Source: Woeseiaceae bacterium (lineage in GTDB: Bacteria; Pseudomonadota; Gammaproteobacteria; Steroidobacterales; Woeseiaceae). Taken from it: a DNA stretch of 64,000 nt. The translations under genes and the position numbers were made by a program. The notes under the pieces are model-generated. The model saw nothing but the letters and a program-made list of their open reading frames with translations. It made no database searches and was not told the origin of the DNA. Within the stretch, counting starts at the first letter, position 1; the number at the start of each line of letters is the position of its first letter. The stretch is taken from contig JANQLK010000016.1 in NCBI GenBank assembly GCA_028280615.1, positions 62,001 through 126,000 of the forward strand, in the 5' to 3' direction. Shown piece after piece: positions 37,381 through 45,937 of the stretch.

Positions 37381-37781
37381 CGTTCTCTCATCCTTAAGCT
37401 CGTAGCGTTTCCTTTGCATACAGGCGAAGCAAGAGCCGTGCCAATGCGACACACCTTATTGAATTCAGTAGCTTGCGTGGCAGGACGACCGTCCTGCCGA
37501 GGTGGATGTAAAGAATATCGGCGTTGCGCACGTCCCAAACGCGACATAAATCGCGGCCCCACCGGCCCCAATACCGGATAGATCCCGATCTACCATGTCG
37601 ATAGAGGCATGCGGCCGGCCATCACTCGCCGGCGAACGGAACTCCTGGCGGCGTGCCCGGGTGTCCCGCGAGTTGATGGATCGCCGGATTTGGCAGAGCC
37701 AAAGCGATACAAAAAACCTTGAAAAGGCCAAGAAAGCGTGACACATTATCGGCTCATCGTGAAACGTCGTGAGGCGAGGCT
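37381..37781. other. 401-bp non-coding gap between the PEP-CTERM gene and paaA
   Basis: Contains the divergent promoters of the two genes. Visible signals are a perfect hairpin, GGCAGGACG-AC-CGTCCTGCC, at 37479-37498; the GATACAAAA half-site at 37706; and TTGAAA at 37719 as a possible -35 for paaA. A 93-codon frame on the minus strand (37465-37746) has no ribosome-binding site or recognisable content and is not called. Confidence 0.6.
37706..37716. promoter_or_regulatory. candidate PaaX half-site upstream of paaA
   Basis: GATACAAAAAA repeats the GATACAAAA half-site of the paaZ-paaX gap, about 65 bp before the paaA start and immediately upstream of a possible -35 (TTGAAA, 37719-37724). Assignment to PaaX is by shared occurrence only. 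Confidence 0.4.
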
Positions 37782-38768
37782 ATGTACACGCAAGGGCTCG
37801 ACCAGAAAGGCCAGCCGACAAAGCCGGATGTCGCCGAGACCCCGGAACAACTGGCCGCGTTCCAGGCGCGCATCGATGCCGAGGAAAAGATCGAACCCAA
37901 AGACTGGATGCCCGAGGCCTACCGGCGCACGCTGATCCGGCAGATCTCGCAGCACGCGCATTCCGAAATCATCGGTATGCAGCCCGAGGGCAACTGGCTG
38001 ACGAGGGCGCCATCGCTGAAACGCAAGGCGATTTTGCTCGCCAAGGTGCAGGACGAGGCCGGCCACGGTCTCTATCTGTACAGCGCGGCCGAAACCCTGG
38101 GCATATCCCGGGATGACATGGTCGGCGACCTGCTGTCGGGAAAGGCCAAGTATTCGAGCATCTTCAACTACCCGACGTTGACCTGGGCCGACATCGGCGC
38201 GATCGGCTGGCTCGTCGACGGCGCCGCGATCATGAACCAGATTCCGCTGTGCCGATGCTCCTACGGACCCTACGCGCGCGCGATGGTTCGCGTCTGCAAG
38301 GAAGAGAGTTTTCACCAGCGGCAGGGCTACGAGATCATGCTCGAGCTGTCGCGCGGCACGGCCGAGCAGAAGGCGATGGCGCAGGACGCGCTGAACCGCT
38401 GGTGGTGGCCGTCGCTCATGATGTTCGGTCCGAACGACAAGGACTCGAAGCACTCGGCGCAGTCGATGGCCTGGAAGATAAAGCGTTTCTCGAACGACGA
38501 GCTCAGGCAGAAGTTCGTCGACGTGACCGTGCCGCAGGCCGACTTTTTGGGGCTCAAGATGCCCGACGAGGAACTCGAGTTCGACGACGAGACCGGCCAC
38601 TACCGATTCGGCGAGATCGACTGGCAGGAGTTCTACGACGTGCTGGCCGGCAACGGCCCGTGCAACCGCGAGCGGCTCGCGAAGCGCCAGAAGGCCCACG
38701 ACGATGGCGAGTGGGTGCGTGACGCTGCGCGTGCCTACGCCGCCAAGCGGGCCAAAAAGGCCGCCTGA
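37782..38768 (+). CDS. paaA: phenylacetyl-CoA 1,2-epoxidase, catalytic subunit A
   Basis: 328 aa diiron protein. Iron ligands are expected in [20 protein letters not shown] (E-x2-H pattern) and [18 protein letters not shown]-terminal half: [19 protein letters not shown] and [19 protein letters not shown], typical PaaA. With PaaB, C and E it epoxidises the ring of phenylacetyl-CoA. First gene of the paaABCDE operon. Confidence 0.97.
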   Translation: MYTQGLDQKGQPTKPDVAETPEQLAAFQARIDAEEKIEPKDWMPEAYRRTLIRQISQHAHSEIIGMQPEGNWLTRAPSLKRKAILLAKVQDEAGHGLYLYSAAETLGISRDDMVGDLLSGKAKYSSIFNYPTLTWADIGAIGWLVDGAAIMNQIPLCRCSYGPYARAMVRVCKEESFHQRQGYEIMLELSRGTAEQKAMAQDALNRWWWPSLMMFGPNDKDSKHSAQSMAWKIKRFSNDELRQKFVDVTVPQADFLGLKMPDEELEFDDETGHYRFGEIDWQEFYDVLAGNGPCNRERLAKRQKAHDDGEWVRDAARAYAAKRAKKAA

Positions 38769-38781
38769 ACGGAGCATCGAT

Positions 38782-39069
38782 ATGACACGTGAAGAATGGC
38801 CCCTGTACGAGGTTTTCATCCGCTCGAAGTCGGGCCTGAGCCACAAACATGCCGGCAGCGTGCATGCGGCCGATGACGAGATGGCGCTCGACCATGCGCG
38901 CGATACCTACACGCGACGCATGGAAGGCGTCAGCATCTGGGTGGTGCGCTCCGATCGGATCGCGGCGTCCGATCCCGCCGAGACCTCGGCCTTCTTCGAG
39001 CCGGCCGAGGACAAGGTGTATCGCCATCCGACGTTCTACGAGGTGCCGGACGGCGTCAAGAATCTATGA
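38782..39069 (+). CDS. paaB: phenylacetyl-CoA epoxidase subunit B
   Basis: 95 aa from ATG 38782 (ACGGAG upstream). Motifs WPLYEVFIRSKSGLSHKHAG and ALDHARDTYTRRMEGVSIWV are characteristic of this small structural subunit, which bridges PaaAC heterodimers. 13 bp after paaA; its stop overlaps the paaC start. Confidence 0.96.
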   Translation: MTREEWPLYEVFIRSKSGLSHKHAGSVHAADDEMALDHARDTYTRRMEGVSIWVVRSDRIAASDPAETSAFFEPAEDKVYRHPTFYEVPDGVKNL

Positions 39070-39824
39070 ATGCCGACGAAGCACTGCTGGCCTACGTCCT
39101 GCGCCTGGGCGATACGGCGCTGATCATCGGACAGCGCATGACCGAGCGCGTGGCGGGCGAGCCCGAACTCGAGGAAGAACTCGCGACCGCGAATTTCGCG
39201 CTCGACTACCTGGGGCAGGCCCGCATGTTCTATGCCTATGCCGGCGAACTCGAGGGCAAGGGACGCGATGAGGACGACCTTGCCTACCTGCGCGAAGCCC
39301 AGGCGTTTCGCAATCTGCTGATCGCCGAGCAGCCGAACGGACACTTCGGCGTTTCCGTCGTCCGCCAGTTCCTGTTCGAGAGTTTCTACCTGCTTCAGCT
39401 CGAGGCGCTGTCGGAGTGCCGTGACGAGCGCCTGAAGGGTATCGCCGCGCGTGCCGTGAAAGAGATTCGCTACCACCTGCGGCACGCCGGCAACTGGCTC
39501 GTCCGCCTGGGCGATGGCACGCAACAAAGCCACGAGAGAGTCGCGTCGGCGCTCGCCGACAGCTGGCGCTTCACGGGTGAGTTCTTCGACGGCGATGAGG
39601 TCGATGACATTGTCGCGCGCGAGTTCGCGGGCCCGGACCTCGCCGCCATTGAGACGACCTGGCTGGACAACGTGCGGGCCGTTTTCGCCGAGGCGGCACT
39701 CGAAGTGCCCGGCGAGACGTTCATGGCCCGCGGTGGCCGACAGGGCCTGCATACCGAACACTTCGGCTACATCATCGCGGAACTGCAGCACCTGAAGCGC
39801 TCGCACCCGGGAGCGAACTGGTAG
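39066..39824 (+). CDS. paaC: phenylacetyl-CoA epoxidase structural subunit C
   Basis: 252 aa. A ferritin-like helical protein related to PaaA but without full iron ligation in known members. Recognisable: LGDTALIIGQRMTERVAGEP, ANFALDYLGQARMFYAYAG and KEIRYHLRHAGNWLVRLGDG. It stabilises PaaA and binds substrate CoA. ATG overlaps the paaB stop (ATGA). Confidence 0.96.
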   Translation: MNADEALLAYVLRLGDTALIIGQRMTERVAGEPELEEELATANFALDYLGQARMFYAYAGELEGKGRDEDDLAYLREAQAFRNLLIAEQPNGHFGVSVVRQFLFESFYLLQLEALSECRDERLKGIAARAVKEIRYHLRHAGNWLVRLGDGTQQSHERVASALADSWRFTGEFFDGDEVDDIVAREFAGPDLAAIETTWLDNVRAVFAEAALEVPGETFMARGGRQGLHTEHFGYIIAELQHLKRSHPGANW

Positions 39825-40327
39825 TGACGCCCGCGGCCGCCGCCACGCTTACGACGGAGCAGGTGATGGCCTGGCTTTCGGCTGTGCCCGATCCCGAGAT
39901 TCCGGTCCTGACGATCACCGACTTAGGGATCGTGCGCGGCGTCGAGCTCGACGGCGACAGTGTCACAGTGTCCCTCGCGCCAACCTATTCCGGTTGCCCG
40001 GCGACCGAGTTCATCGAGCGTGCCGTGGTCGAGGCCCTCGAAGGCCATGGCGTTGCGTCGGTCAGCATCGACCGGCAGCTCTCGCCCGCGTGGACCACCG
40101 ACTGGATCAGCGACGCGGGCCGCGACAAGCTCCGCGGCTATGGCATCGCGCCGCCCGAGAAGGGCGGCGGCAAGCGCGCGCTGTTGCGCGGTAACCGGGC
40201 TGTCGCCTGCCCGCGCTGCGGGTCCGTGTCTACCGCGCTCGTCAGCGAGTTCGGTTCGACGGCCTGCAAGGCGGCCTACCGCTGCGAGGAATGTCTGGAG
40301 CCGTTCGAGTACTTCAAGTGCATTTGA
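39824..40327 (+). CDS. paaD: phenylacetyl-CoA epoxidase maturation protein D
   Basis: 167 aa from a GTG that shares one base with the paaC stop. N-terminal MIP18/DUF59-type domain (VPDPEIPVLTITDLGIVRGV, LAPTYSGCPATEFIE), then a Zn- or Fe-S-binding tail with CPRCGS and CEECLEPFEYFKC. PaaD is thought to assist Fe-S insertion into PaaE. Confidence 0.95.
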   Translation: MTPAAAATLTTEQVMAWLSAVPDPEIPVLTITDLGIVRGVELDGDSVTVSLAPTYSGCPATEFIERAVVEALEGHGVASVSIDRQLSPAWTTDWISDAGRDKLRGYGIAPPEKGGGKRALLRGNRAVACPRCGSVSTALVSEFGSTACKAAYRCEECLEPFEYFKCI

Positions 40328-40328
40328 A

Positions 40329-41396
40329 ATGAAGCAGTTTCATCCGCTCAAGGTTGCCGCGAAGCACAATGAGACCCGCGACTCGCTGCGCATCCGGCTC
40401 GACGTGCCCGTCGAACTGCGAGACGAATACGCATTCCTGCCCGGCCAGCACCTGCCGATTGCGATCGAACGGCAGGGCCGGTCGCTGCGGCGCACCTACA
40501 GCATCCTGACAGCGCCCGGGCAGTGGCCGCTCGAGATCGGCATCCGTATCCAGGCCGGCGGCGCGTTTTCAGAGTTTGCGAGCGATGAACTCGAGGCCGG
40601 CGACACGCTGGACGTCATGCCGCCCTCGGGCCGTTTTCACCTCGACAAGGGCGGCGACGGCAAGGGCACGGCGCTGGCGTTCGCGGCCGGCAGCGGCATC
40701 ACGCCGATCCTGTCGATTGTTACGACGATCCTGCGCGACCAGCCCGAGCGTCGAGTCGCGCTCTTTTACGGCAACCGCCGCCAGGCGACGACGATGTTCA
40801 TCGACGACCTGTACGCGCTCAAGAATCGCTACCCCGACCGCTTGCAACTGCAATTCGTGTTCAGCCGCGAGGACCAGGAATTTCCCATTGCGGCCGGGCG
40901 CCTCGATGCCGACAAGGTGCGTGAGCTGTACGCGGCGTTCGCCGGGGGCACGACGCCGTCCGAGGCGTTCGTCTGCGGCCCCGACACGATGATCGATACG
41001 GTCACCGCGACGCTCGTCGAACTCGGCATGCCGGCCGATGCCGTTCACGCCGAGCGCTTCGGCGTGCCGCGCAAGCCCGCCGTCGAGACCGCGGGCGAAC
41101 GGTCTGAGAGCACGGCGGCCGAGGTCACGGTCATCATGGATGGTCACCGCAAGCACTTCGACATGGCTCCCGATGCCGACAATCTCGTCGATGCCGCCGC
41201 GGAGGAGGGCATCGAGCTGCCATACTCGTGCAAGGGCGGCGTCTGCGCCACGTGCCGCTGCCACCTTCGCTCGGGGCAAGTAACCATGCGGACCAACTAC
41301 GGTCTCGAGCCGTGGGAGGTCGAGGCCGGTTTCATACTGGCCTGCCAGTCCCGCCCGGTCACGGCCGAGGTCACGCTGGATTACGACAAGACCTGA
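40329..41396 (+). CDS. paaE: phenylacetyl-CoA epoxidase reductase subunit E
   Basis: 355 aa from ATG 40329, one base after the paaD stop. FAD domain (LPGQHLPI, RRTYSILTAPG), NAD(P)H domain (FAAGSGITPILSI, FVCGPDTMID) and C-terminal plant-type 2Fe-2S ferredoxin (YSCKGGVCATCRC, then FILACQSRP). It passes NADPH electrons to the PaaA diiron centre. Last gene of the operon; paaF, G, H, J and K are not nearby. Confidence 0.96.
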   Translation: MKQFHPLKVAAKHNETRDSLRIRLDVPVELRDEYAFLPGQHLPIAIERQGRSLRRTYSILTAPGQWPLEIGIRIQAGGAFSEFASDELEAGDTLDVMPPSGRFHLDKGGDGKGTALAFAAGSGITPILSIVTTILRDQPERRVALFYGNRRQATTMFIDDLYALKNRYPDRLQLQFVFSREDQEFPIAAGRLDADKVRELYAAFAGGTTPSEAFVCGPDTMIDTVTATLVELGMPADAVHAERFGVPRKPAVETAGERSESTAAEVTVIMDGHRKHFDMAPDADNLVDAAAEEGIELPYSCKGGVCATCRCHLRSGQVTMRTNYGLEPWEVEAGFILACQSRPVTAEVTLDYDKT

Positions 41397-41532
41397 GGGC
41401 CGGCTGCCTCTGCCGGTCGCGCAAGATGGCGCGAATTCAAAAGCCTTGGAATGGGTCGAAGCGTAGAATCAGACCCCTGAGACTACGCGCGCCGACCGCG
41501 CGCCTGACCTTTAGTCATGTTCCGGAGAGGCA

Positions 41533-42081
41533 ATGAGCAACGCAGGCAACACCGCCACGGATCTCCCCAAGCACCAGGATTCCTACAACTACGACGACCT
41601 GATTCGCTGCGGCAAGGGCGAACTGTTCGGGATGGAAAACGGCAAGCTGCCGCTACCGCCCATGCTGATGCTCGACCGCATCTCGTTGATCACGGACGAC
41701 ACGGGGAAGTACGGTAAGGGTGAGATCAGGGCCGAACTCGACGTCAACCCGGACCTGTGGTTTTTCCAGTGTCACTTCGAAGGCGATCCGGTCATGCCGG
41801 GCTGTCTCGGGCTGGATGCCATGTGGCAGCTGGTCGGTTTTCATCTCGTCTGGGCCGGTTTTCCGGGCCGCGGCCGCGCGCTGGGTTGCGGCAAGGTCAA
41901 GTTCTTCGGCCAGGTGCTGCCGACCGCGAAGCTCGTGACCTACCAGATCGACATCAAGCGCATCATTTCGCGTAAGCTCACGATGGCGATCGCGGATGCC
42001 TCCATGGCCGTCGACGGTCGTGAGATCTACACGGCCGAAGACCTCCGCGTCGGCCTGTTTTCGTCGACAGACAACTTCTAG
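41533..42081 (+). CDS. fabA: 3-hydroxydecanoyl-ACP dehydratase/isomerase
   Basis: 182 aa, usual FabA length. Catalytic His in [20 protein letters not shown] and Asp in the same motif; [10 protein letters not shown] is the family signature. It introduces the cis double bond for anaerobic unsaturated fatty acid synthesis. GGAGAGG lies just before the ATG. The adjacent fabB completes the pathway. The 136-bp gap before it shows no clear -35/-10 pair. Confidence 0.97.
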   Translation: MSNAGNTATDLPKHQDSYNYDDLIRCGKGELFGMENGKLPLPPMLMLDRISLITDDTGKYGKGEIRAELDVNPDLWFFQCHFEGDPVMPGCLGLDAMWQLVGFHLVWAGFPGRGRALGCGKVKFFGQVLPTAKLVTYQIDIKRIISRKLTMAIADASMAVDGREIYTAEDLRVGLFSSTDNF

Positions 42082-42106
42082 ACAATTCAATTCTGGGATA
42101 CGACTC

Positions 42107-43318
42107 ATGCGTCGCGTAGTGATCACCGGTATCGGTGCGTTGTCCTGTATTGGCAACACCAAGGAAGCCATCGTCGACTCCCTGCAGGCGGGGCGCTCGG
42201 GCATCAGCTTCAATGAGAAGTACAAGGAGATGGGCCTGAAGAGCAACGTCGCCGGCAGCGTCGATATCGATATCAAGGAGCATATCGATCGCAAGCAGCT
42301 CAGGTTCATGGGCGACTCGGCGGCGTTCGCCTATATCGCCATGCAGTGGGCCATCGACGATGCCGGACTCGAAGATTCGGACGTCTCCAATCCGCGCACC
42401 GGGCTCATCGTCGGCTCGGGCGGTGCGTCGAGCGAGAACATCATCTTCACGGCGGATACGGTGCGTAACCGCAGCGTGCGCCGGGTCGGTGCGTTCATGG
42501 TGCCGCGCAGCATGTCCAGCTCGGTGTCGGCGTGTCTCGCGACGCCGTACAAGATCAAGGGCGTCAACATGACGATCACATCGGCCTGCGCAACCAGCGC
42601 GCACTGCATCGGCGCGGCCGGGGAACAGATCCAGCTCGGCAAGCAGGACATCGTGTTCGCGGGCGGCGGTGAGGAAGAGCACTGGAACCAGACCAGCATG
42701 TTCGACGCAATGGGCGCGCTGTCGTCGAAGTACAACGACGATCCGACGCACGCCTCGCGACCCTATGACGTCAATCGCGACGGCTTTGTCGCGGCGGCCG
42801 GCTCCGGCATGGTCGTCGTCGAGGAATACGAGCATGCCAAGGCGCGCGGCGCGAAGATCTACGCGGAGCTCGCTGGCTACGGCGCGACGTCGGACGGTTA
42901 CGACATGGTCGCGCCGTCGGGCGAGGGCGCGCTGCGCTGCATGCAGCTTGCGGCAGCAACGGTCGAGGAACCCATCGACTACGTCAACACGCACGGCACG
43001 AGCACGCCGGCTGGTGACGTCGTCGAAATCAACAGTATCAAGCAGCTGTTCGGCGAGAACCTGCCGAAGTTCAGCTCCACCAAGTCGATGTGTGGCCATT
43101 CGCTCGGCGCAACGGGCGCGCACGAGGCAATACATTGCCTGCTCATGCTCGAGAATGACTTCATCGCGCCGTCCATCAACGTCTTCGATCTCGACCCGGC
43201 CCTCGCCGACACGCCACCCGTCACCGAGACGATTCACGACGCGGGCCTCACAACAACGATGAGCAACAGCTTCGGTTTCGGCGGCACAAACGCGACGCTC
43301 GTATTCCGCAGGATGTAG
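42107..43318 (+). CDS. fabB: 3-oxoacyl-ACP synthase I
   Basis: 403 aa from ATG 42107. Catalytic Cys161 in [14 protein letters not shown], His in [13 protein letters not shown] and His in [13 protein letters not shown]. This is the KAS I elongation enzyme that works with FabA on unsaturated chains. 25 bp after fabA; the pair is characteristic of gammaproteobacteria. Confidence 0.97.
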   Translation: MRRVVITGIGALSCIGNTKEAIVDSLQAGRSGISFNEKYKEMGLKSNVAGSVDIDIKEHIDRKQLRFMGDSAAFAYIAMQWAIDDAGLEDSDVSNPRTGLIVGSGGASSENIIFTADTVRNRSVRRVGAFMVPRSMSSSVSACLATPYKIKGVNMTITSACATSAHCIGAAGEQIQLGKQDIVFAGGGEEEHWNQTSMFDAMGALSSKYNDDPTHASRPYDVNRDGFVAAAGSGMVVVEEYEHAKARGAKIYAELAGYGATSDGYDMVAPSGEGALRCMQLAAATVEEPIDYVNTHGTSTPAGDVVEINSIKQLFGENLPKFSSTKSMCGHSLGATGAHEAIHCLLMLENDFIAPSINVFDLDPALADTPPVTETIHDAGLTTTMSNSFGFGGTNATLVFRRM

Positions 43319-43391
43319 CGTGGCTGGCCGGGTTGGCCGGGCGCTGATCGAGACGCGATTCGCGCGCAAAAATGCGCAATAATCGGGCGCC

Positions 43392-44246
43392 ATGAACGTG
43401 GAAACCATCAACGAAACGAACTGTTTCTCGGGCCGCATCGGCTTTTACCGGCACGCGTCGCGCGTCAACGACTGTGACATGCAGTTCTCGGTGTTCGTGC
43501 CGCCGCAGGCCGCAAGCGGGCCCGTGCCCGTCCTGACTTTTCTGTCGGGTCTGACCTGCACCGAGGAGAACTTCATGGTCAAAAGCGGCGCGCAGCGCAT
43601 CGCATCGGAGCTCGGGCTCATGCTCGTGTCGCCCGATACGAGCCCGCGCGGCGAGGACGTGCCCGACGACCCCGACGGCGAGTACGACTTCGGTCTCGCG
43701 GCAGGCTTCTACCTCGACGCGACCGAGGCGCCGTGGTCCGCCAACTACAAGATGTACAGCTACATCACGACCGAGTTCATGGACACGGTCTTCGAGCATT
43801 TTCCTGGCGACCGCGCGCGTCACGGGCTGACCGGGCACTCGATGGGCGGCCACGGCGCACTGACGATCGGACTCAAGAATCCGGAGATGTTCAGGTCGCT
43901 GTCCGCGTTTGCGCCGATCTGCACGACCCTGCATTCGCCCTGGGGCCGGAAGGCGCTCGGCTATTATCTCGGTGACGACCGGTCAACCTGGGAAGTCTAC
44001 GACGCCTGCGAGGTCGCGCGCCGCTCGACGCTGACCGATCACTACTCGAAGATCCTCGTGGACCAGGGCGCGGACGATCCCTACCTCGCCGAGCAGCTCA
44101 AGCCCGAGCTGTACGAGGCCGCGTGCGAGGAGAGCGGCCTGCCGCTCGAACTGCGCATCCACGAAGGCTATGACCACGGCTACTATTTCATATCGACGTT
44201 CATCGAAGAGCACCTGAGATTCCACGCGACAGAGCTCAGACGATAG
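43392..44246 (+). CDS. fghA: S-formylglutathione hydrolase
   Basis: 284 aa esterase-D family. Nucleophile Ser in TGHSMGGHGALTIGLKN, Asp in DQGADDPYL and His near the end in GYDHGYYFI; SGLTCTEENFMVKSGAQ is family-typical. It hydrolyses S-formylglutathione to formate and glutathione in formaldehyde detoxification. The usual partner, glutathione-dependent formaldehyde dehydrogenase, is not next to it. Confidence 0.95.
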   Translation: MNVETINETNCFSGRIGFYRHASRVNDCDMQFSVFVPPQAASGPVPVLTFLSGLTCTEENFMVKSGAQRIASELGLMLVSPDTSPRGEDVPDDPDGEYDFGLAAGFYLDATEAPWSANYKMYSYITTEFMDTVFEHFPGDRARHGLTGHSMGGHGALTIGLKNPEMFRSLSAFAPICTTLHSPWGRKALGYYLGDDRSTWEVYDACEVARRSTLTDHYSKILVDQGADDPYLAEQLKPELYEAACEESGLPLELRIHEGYDHGYYFISTFIEEHLRFHATELRR

Positions 44247-44256
44247 AGTTCTGCCC

Positions 44257-45072
44257 ATGCAGGAATGGCTGACACTCGGCGCAGGTATGCTCGCCACGGG
44301 CTGCGTGGCCGGCGTCCTTGCGGGCCTGTTCGGGATTGGCGGCGGCATCGTGATCGTCCCCGTGCTCGAAACGATGCTCGGCATCCTCGGCGTTGAACCG
44401 GCGATCCGCATGCAAATCGCCGTCGCTACCTCGCTTGCGACGATCGTACCGACCTCGATCTCGTCGGCCCGCGCGCATCACAAGCGCGGCGCCGTGGATG
44501 TCGCCATCGTGCAACGCTGGGCCGTGTTCCTGCTGGCCGGCTCGCTGCTCGGCGCGTGGATTGCCTCGGAAGTGCACAGCCGCGTGCTGGCACTCGTATT
44601 CGCGAGCTTTTCGCTGCTGCTCGCCCTGAGGATGGTACTGTTTCGCAAGACGCCGAACGTCACGGACGACGTGCCGGGGTCGCCGCTGATCGGCATCATC
44701 CCCGCCGCGATCGGCTGCGTCTCCAGCATGATGGGTATCGGCGGCGGCGTGTTCCTCGTCATGACGCTGTCGCTGTTCGGAACATCCATCCACCGCGCCG
44801 TCGGTACCGCGGCGCTGTTCGGCCTCGTGATCGCGTTGCCCGGCACGATCGGCTTCATCGTCACGGGCTACGGCGATCCGCGCATGCCGCCCGGCAACCT
44901 CGGATTCGTAAGCCTGCCGGGATTCGCGCTGATCGCGCCGGCCACGGTCATGACCGCGCCGATCGGCGCGCGTATCGCGCATTCCTTCGACGAGCGAAAG
45001 CTGACACTCGCTTTCGGCGCGTTCCTCGCGATCGTTTCGGCGAGGCTGTTCTTCAAGGGTCTGGCGGGCTAG
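44257..45072 (+). CDS. TauE/SafE-family permease
   Basis: 271 aa, about eight membrane spans, with the family's repeated Gly-rich motifs: GVLAGLFGIGGGIVIVPVL in the first half and SMMGIGGGVFLVMTLSLFG in the second. It is a putative exporter of sulfite, sulfoacetate or related anions; the substrate is not evident. It starts 10 bp after fghA and so is probably co-transcribed. Confidence 0.88.
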   Translation: MQEWLTLGAGMLATGCVAGVLAGLFGIGGGIVIVPVLETMLGILGVEPAIRMQIAVATSLATIVPTSISSARAHHKRGAVDVAIVQRWAVFLLAGSLLGAWIASEVHSRVLALVFASFSLLLALRMVLFRKTPNVTDDVPGSPLIGIIPAAIGCVSSMMGIGGGVFLVMTLSLFGTSIHRAVGTAALFGLVIALPGTIGFIVTGYGDPRMPPGNLGFVSLPGFALIAPATVMTAPIGARIAHSFDERKLTLAFGAFLAIVSARLFFKGLAG

Positions 45073-45172
45073 TGACGGCGTTCAAGGGCGCGCCGCGGCG
45101 AACGCAGCTGAAAATCTCGGCTGCCGCGGCAAAACGCGCTACTATCGAGCGGTAATTCGCGGAGGGCAAGCC

Positions 45173-45838
45173 ATGAATGACATCGTAATCATGACGTTTA
45201 TCGGCGTGAGCGCACTGCTCGTCGGCGGTGGCGCCGGCTACTTGTTCGCGGACCGTCGCGCACGGGAGCAGGCGGCGAAGACCGAAGATGTGCAGCAGCG
45301 CTTTGACGATTACCGACGCCAGGTCACCGAGCACTTCGGTCGCACGGCCGAACACTTCCAGGCGATCGGTGAGCAATACCGGGAGCTCTATGAGCACATG
45401 GCGAGCGGTGCGGAGACCCTGTTCGATGTGCCCACGCCGGTGCCGGGCCTTGCGGCCGAAGCGCCCGCAGCCATCGAGGAGCCTCTAAAGCGTGACGAGA
45501 CTGCGGAGGCTCACGAGACACCAGCCGATAGTCCGGCGCAGCCTGAGGATGCGGTTGCTGACGGCGACGATGCCGCGGTCTCGGCTGAAGCTCGAGAAGC
45601 CGAGGTCCAGGAAGAGGCCGAAGCGCCCGCAGCCATCGAGGAGCTTGCAAAGCGCGACGAAACTGCGGAGCCTCGCGAGATGCCGGCCGACGTTCCGGCG
45701 CAGCCCAAGGATGCGGTTGCCGACGGCGATGACGCTGCAGACCCGGCTGAAGCCGCGGAAGCCGGGGTCGAGGAGGAGGCCGACGCCGTGGCAGCCGCCG
45801 AGTCGAGCCCCGACGAGCCGCCGCGCACGTACCACTGA
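45173..45838 (+). CDS. YhcB/ZapG-like (DUF1043) protein with acidic tandem-repeat tail
   Basis: 221 aa. The N-terminal membrane anchor (FIGVSALLVGGGAGYLFADR) and coiled coil (DDYRRQVTEHFGRTAEHFQA) match DUF1043 (YhcB/ZapG), an inner-membrane protein linked to cell division and envelope synthesis. Ordinary members are about 130-150 aa. Here the tail is extended by two 54-residue repeats rich in Ala, Glu and Asp (EAPAAIEE...KRDETAE...VADGDDAA). The tail is likely disordered. Confidence 0.82.
   Translation: MNDIVIMTFIGVSALLVGGGAGYLFADRRAREQAAKTEDVQQRFDDYRRQVTEHFGRTAEHFQAIGEQYRELYEHMASGAETLFDVPTPVPGLAAEAPAAIEEPLKRDETAEAHETPADSPAQPEDAVADGDDAAVSAEAREAEVQEEAEAPAAIEELAKRDETAEPREMPADVPAQPKDAVADGDDAADPAEAAEAGVEEEADAVAAAESSPDEPPRTYH
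45458..45781 (+). repeat. 162-bp tandem duplication inside the YhcB/ZapG-like gene
   Basis: Two consecutive units start at 45458 and 45620, each with GAAGCGCCCGCAGCCATCG. The period is 162 bp (54 codons), so the frame is kept. Units have diverged by scattered substitutions, which points to an older duplication kept for a flexible acidic tail. Confidence 0.8.
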
Positions 45839-45888
45839 GCCCGCGCGGCGCTCAACGTCGTAAGGCGCGGCAGCGGAGGATTCGACGC

Positions 45889-45931
45889 CTAGCAGGCTGT
45901 TGAAAAACGCAGTTTTTCAACAGCCTGCTAG
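45889..45931. repeat. 43-bp perfect palindromic repeat, possible bidirectional terminator
   Basis: Arms CTAGCAGGCTGTTGAAAAAC and its exact complement are separated by GCA. It lies between two convergent genes (stops at 45838 and 45938), where a strong hairpin with A/T runs could stop transcription from both sides. A second, diverged copy lies at 60554-60596 (37 of 43 identical), so it is a dispersed repeat as well as a hairpin. Confidence 0.8.
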
Positions 45932-45937
45932 TGTCGC

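Noticed and set aside
37465-37746. 93-codon minus-strand frame in the gap before paaA
   Set aside because: No ribosome-binding site or recognisable content, and it runs through a hairpin and probable promoter signals.
41440-41470. TTGGAA and TAGAAT as a fabA promoter
   Set aside because: The spacer is only 12 bp, too short for a sigma-70 promoter.
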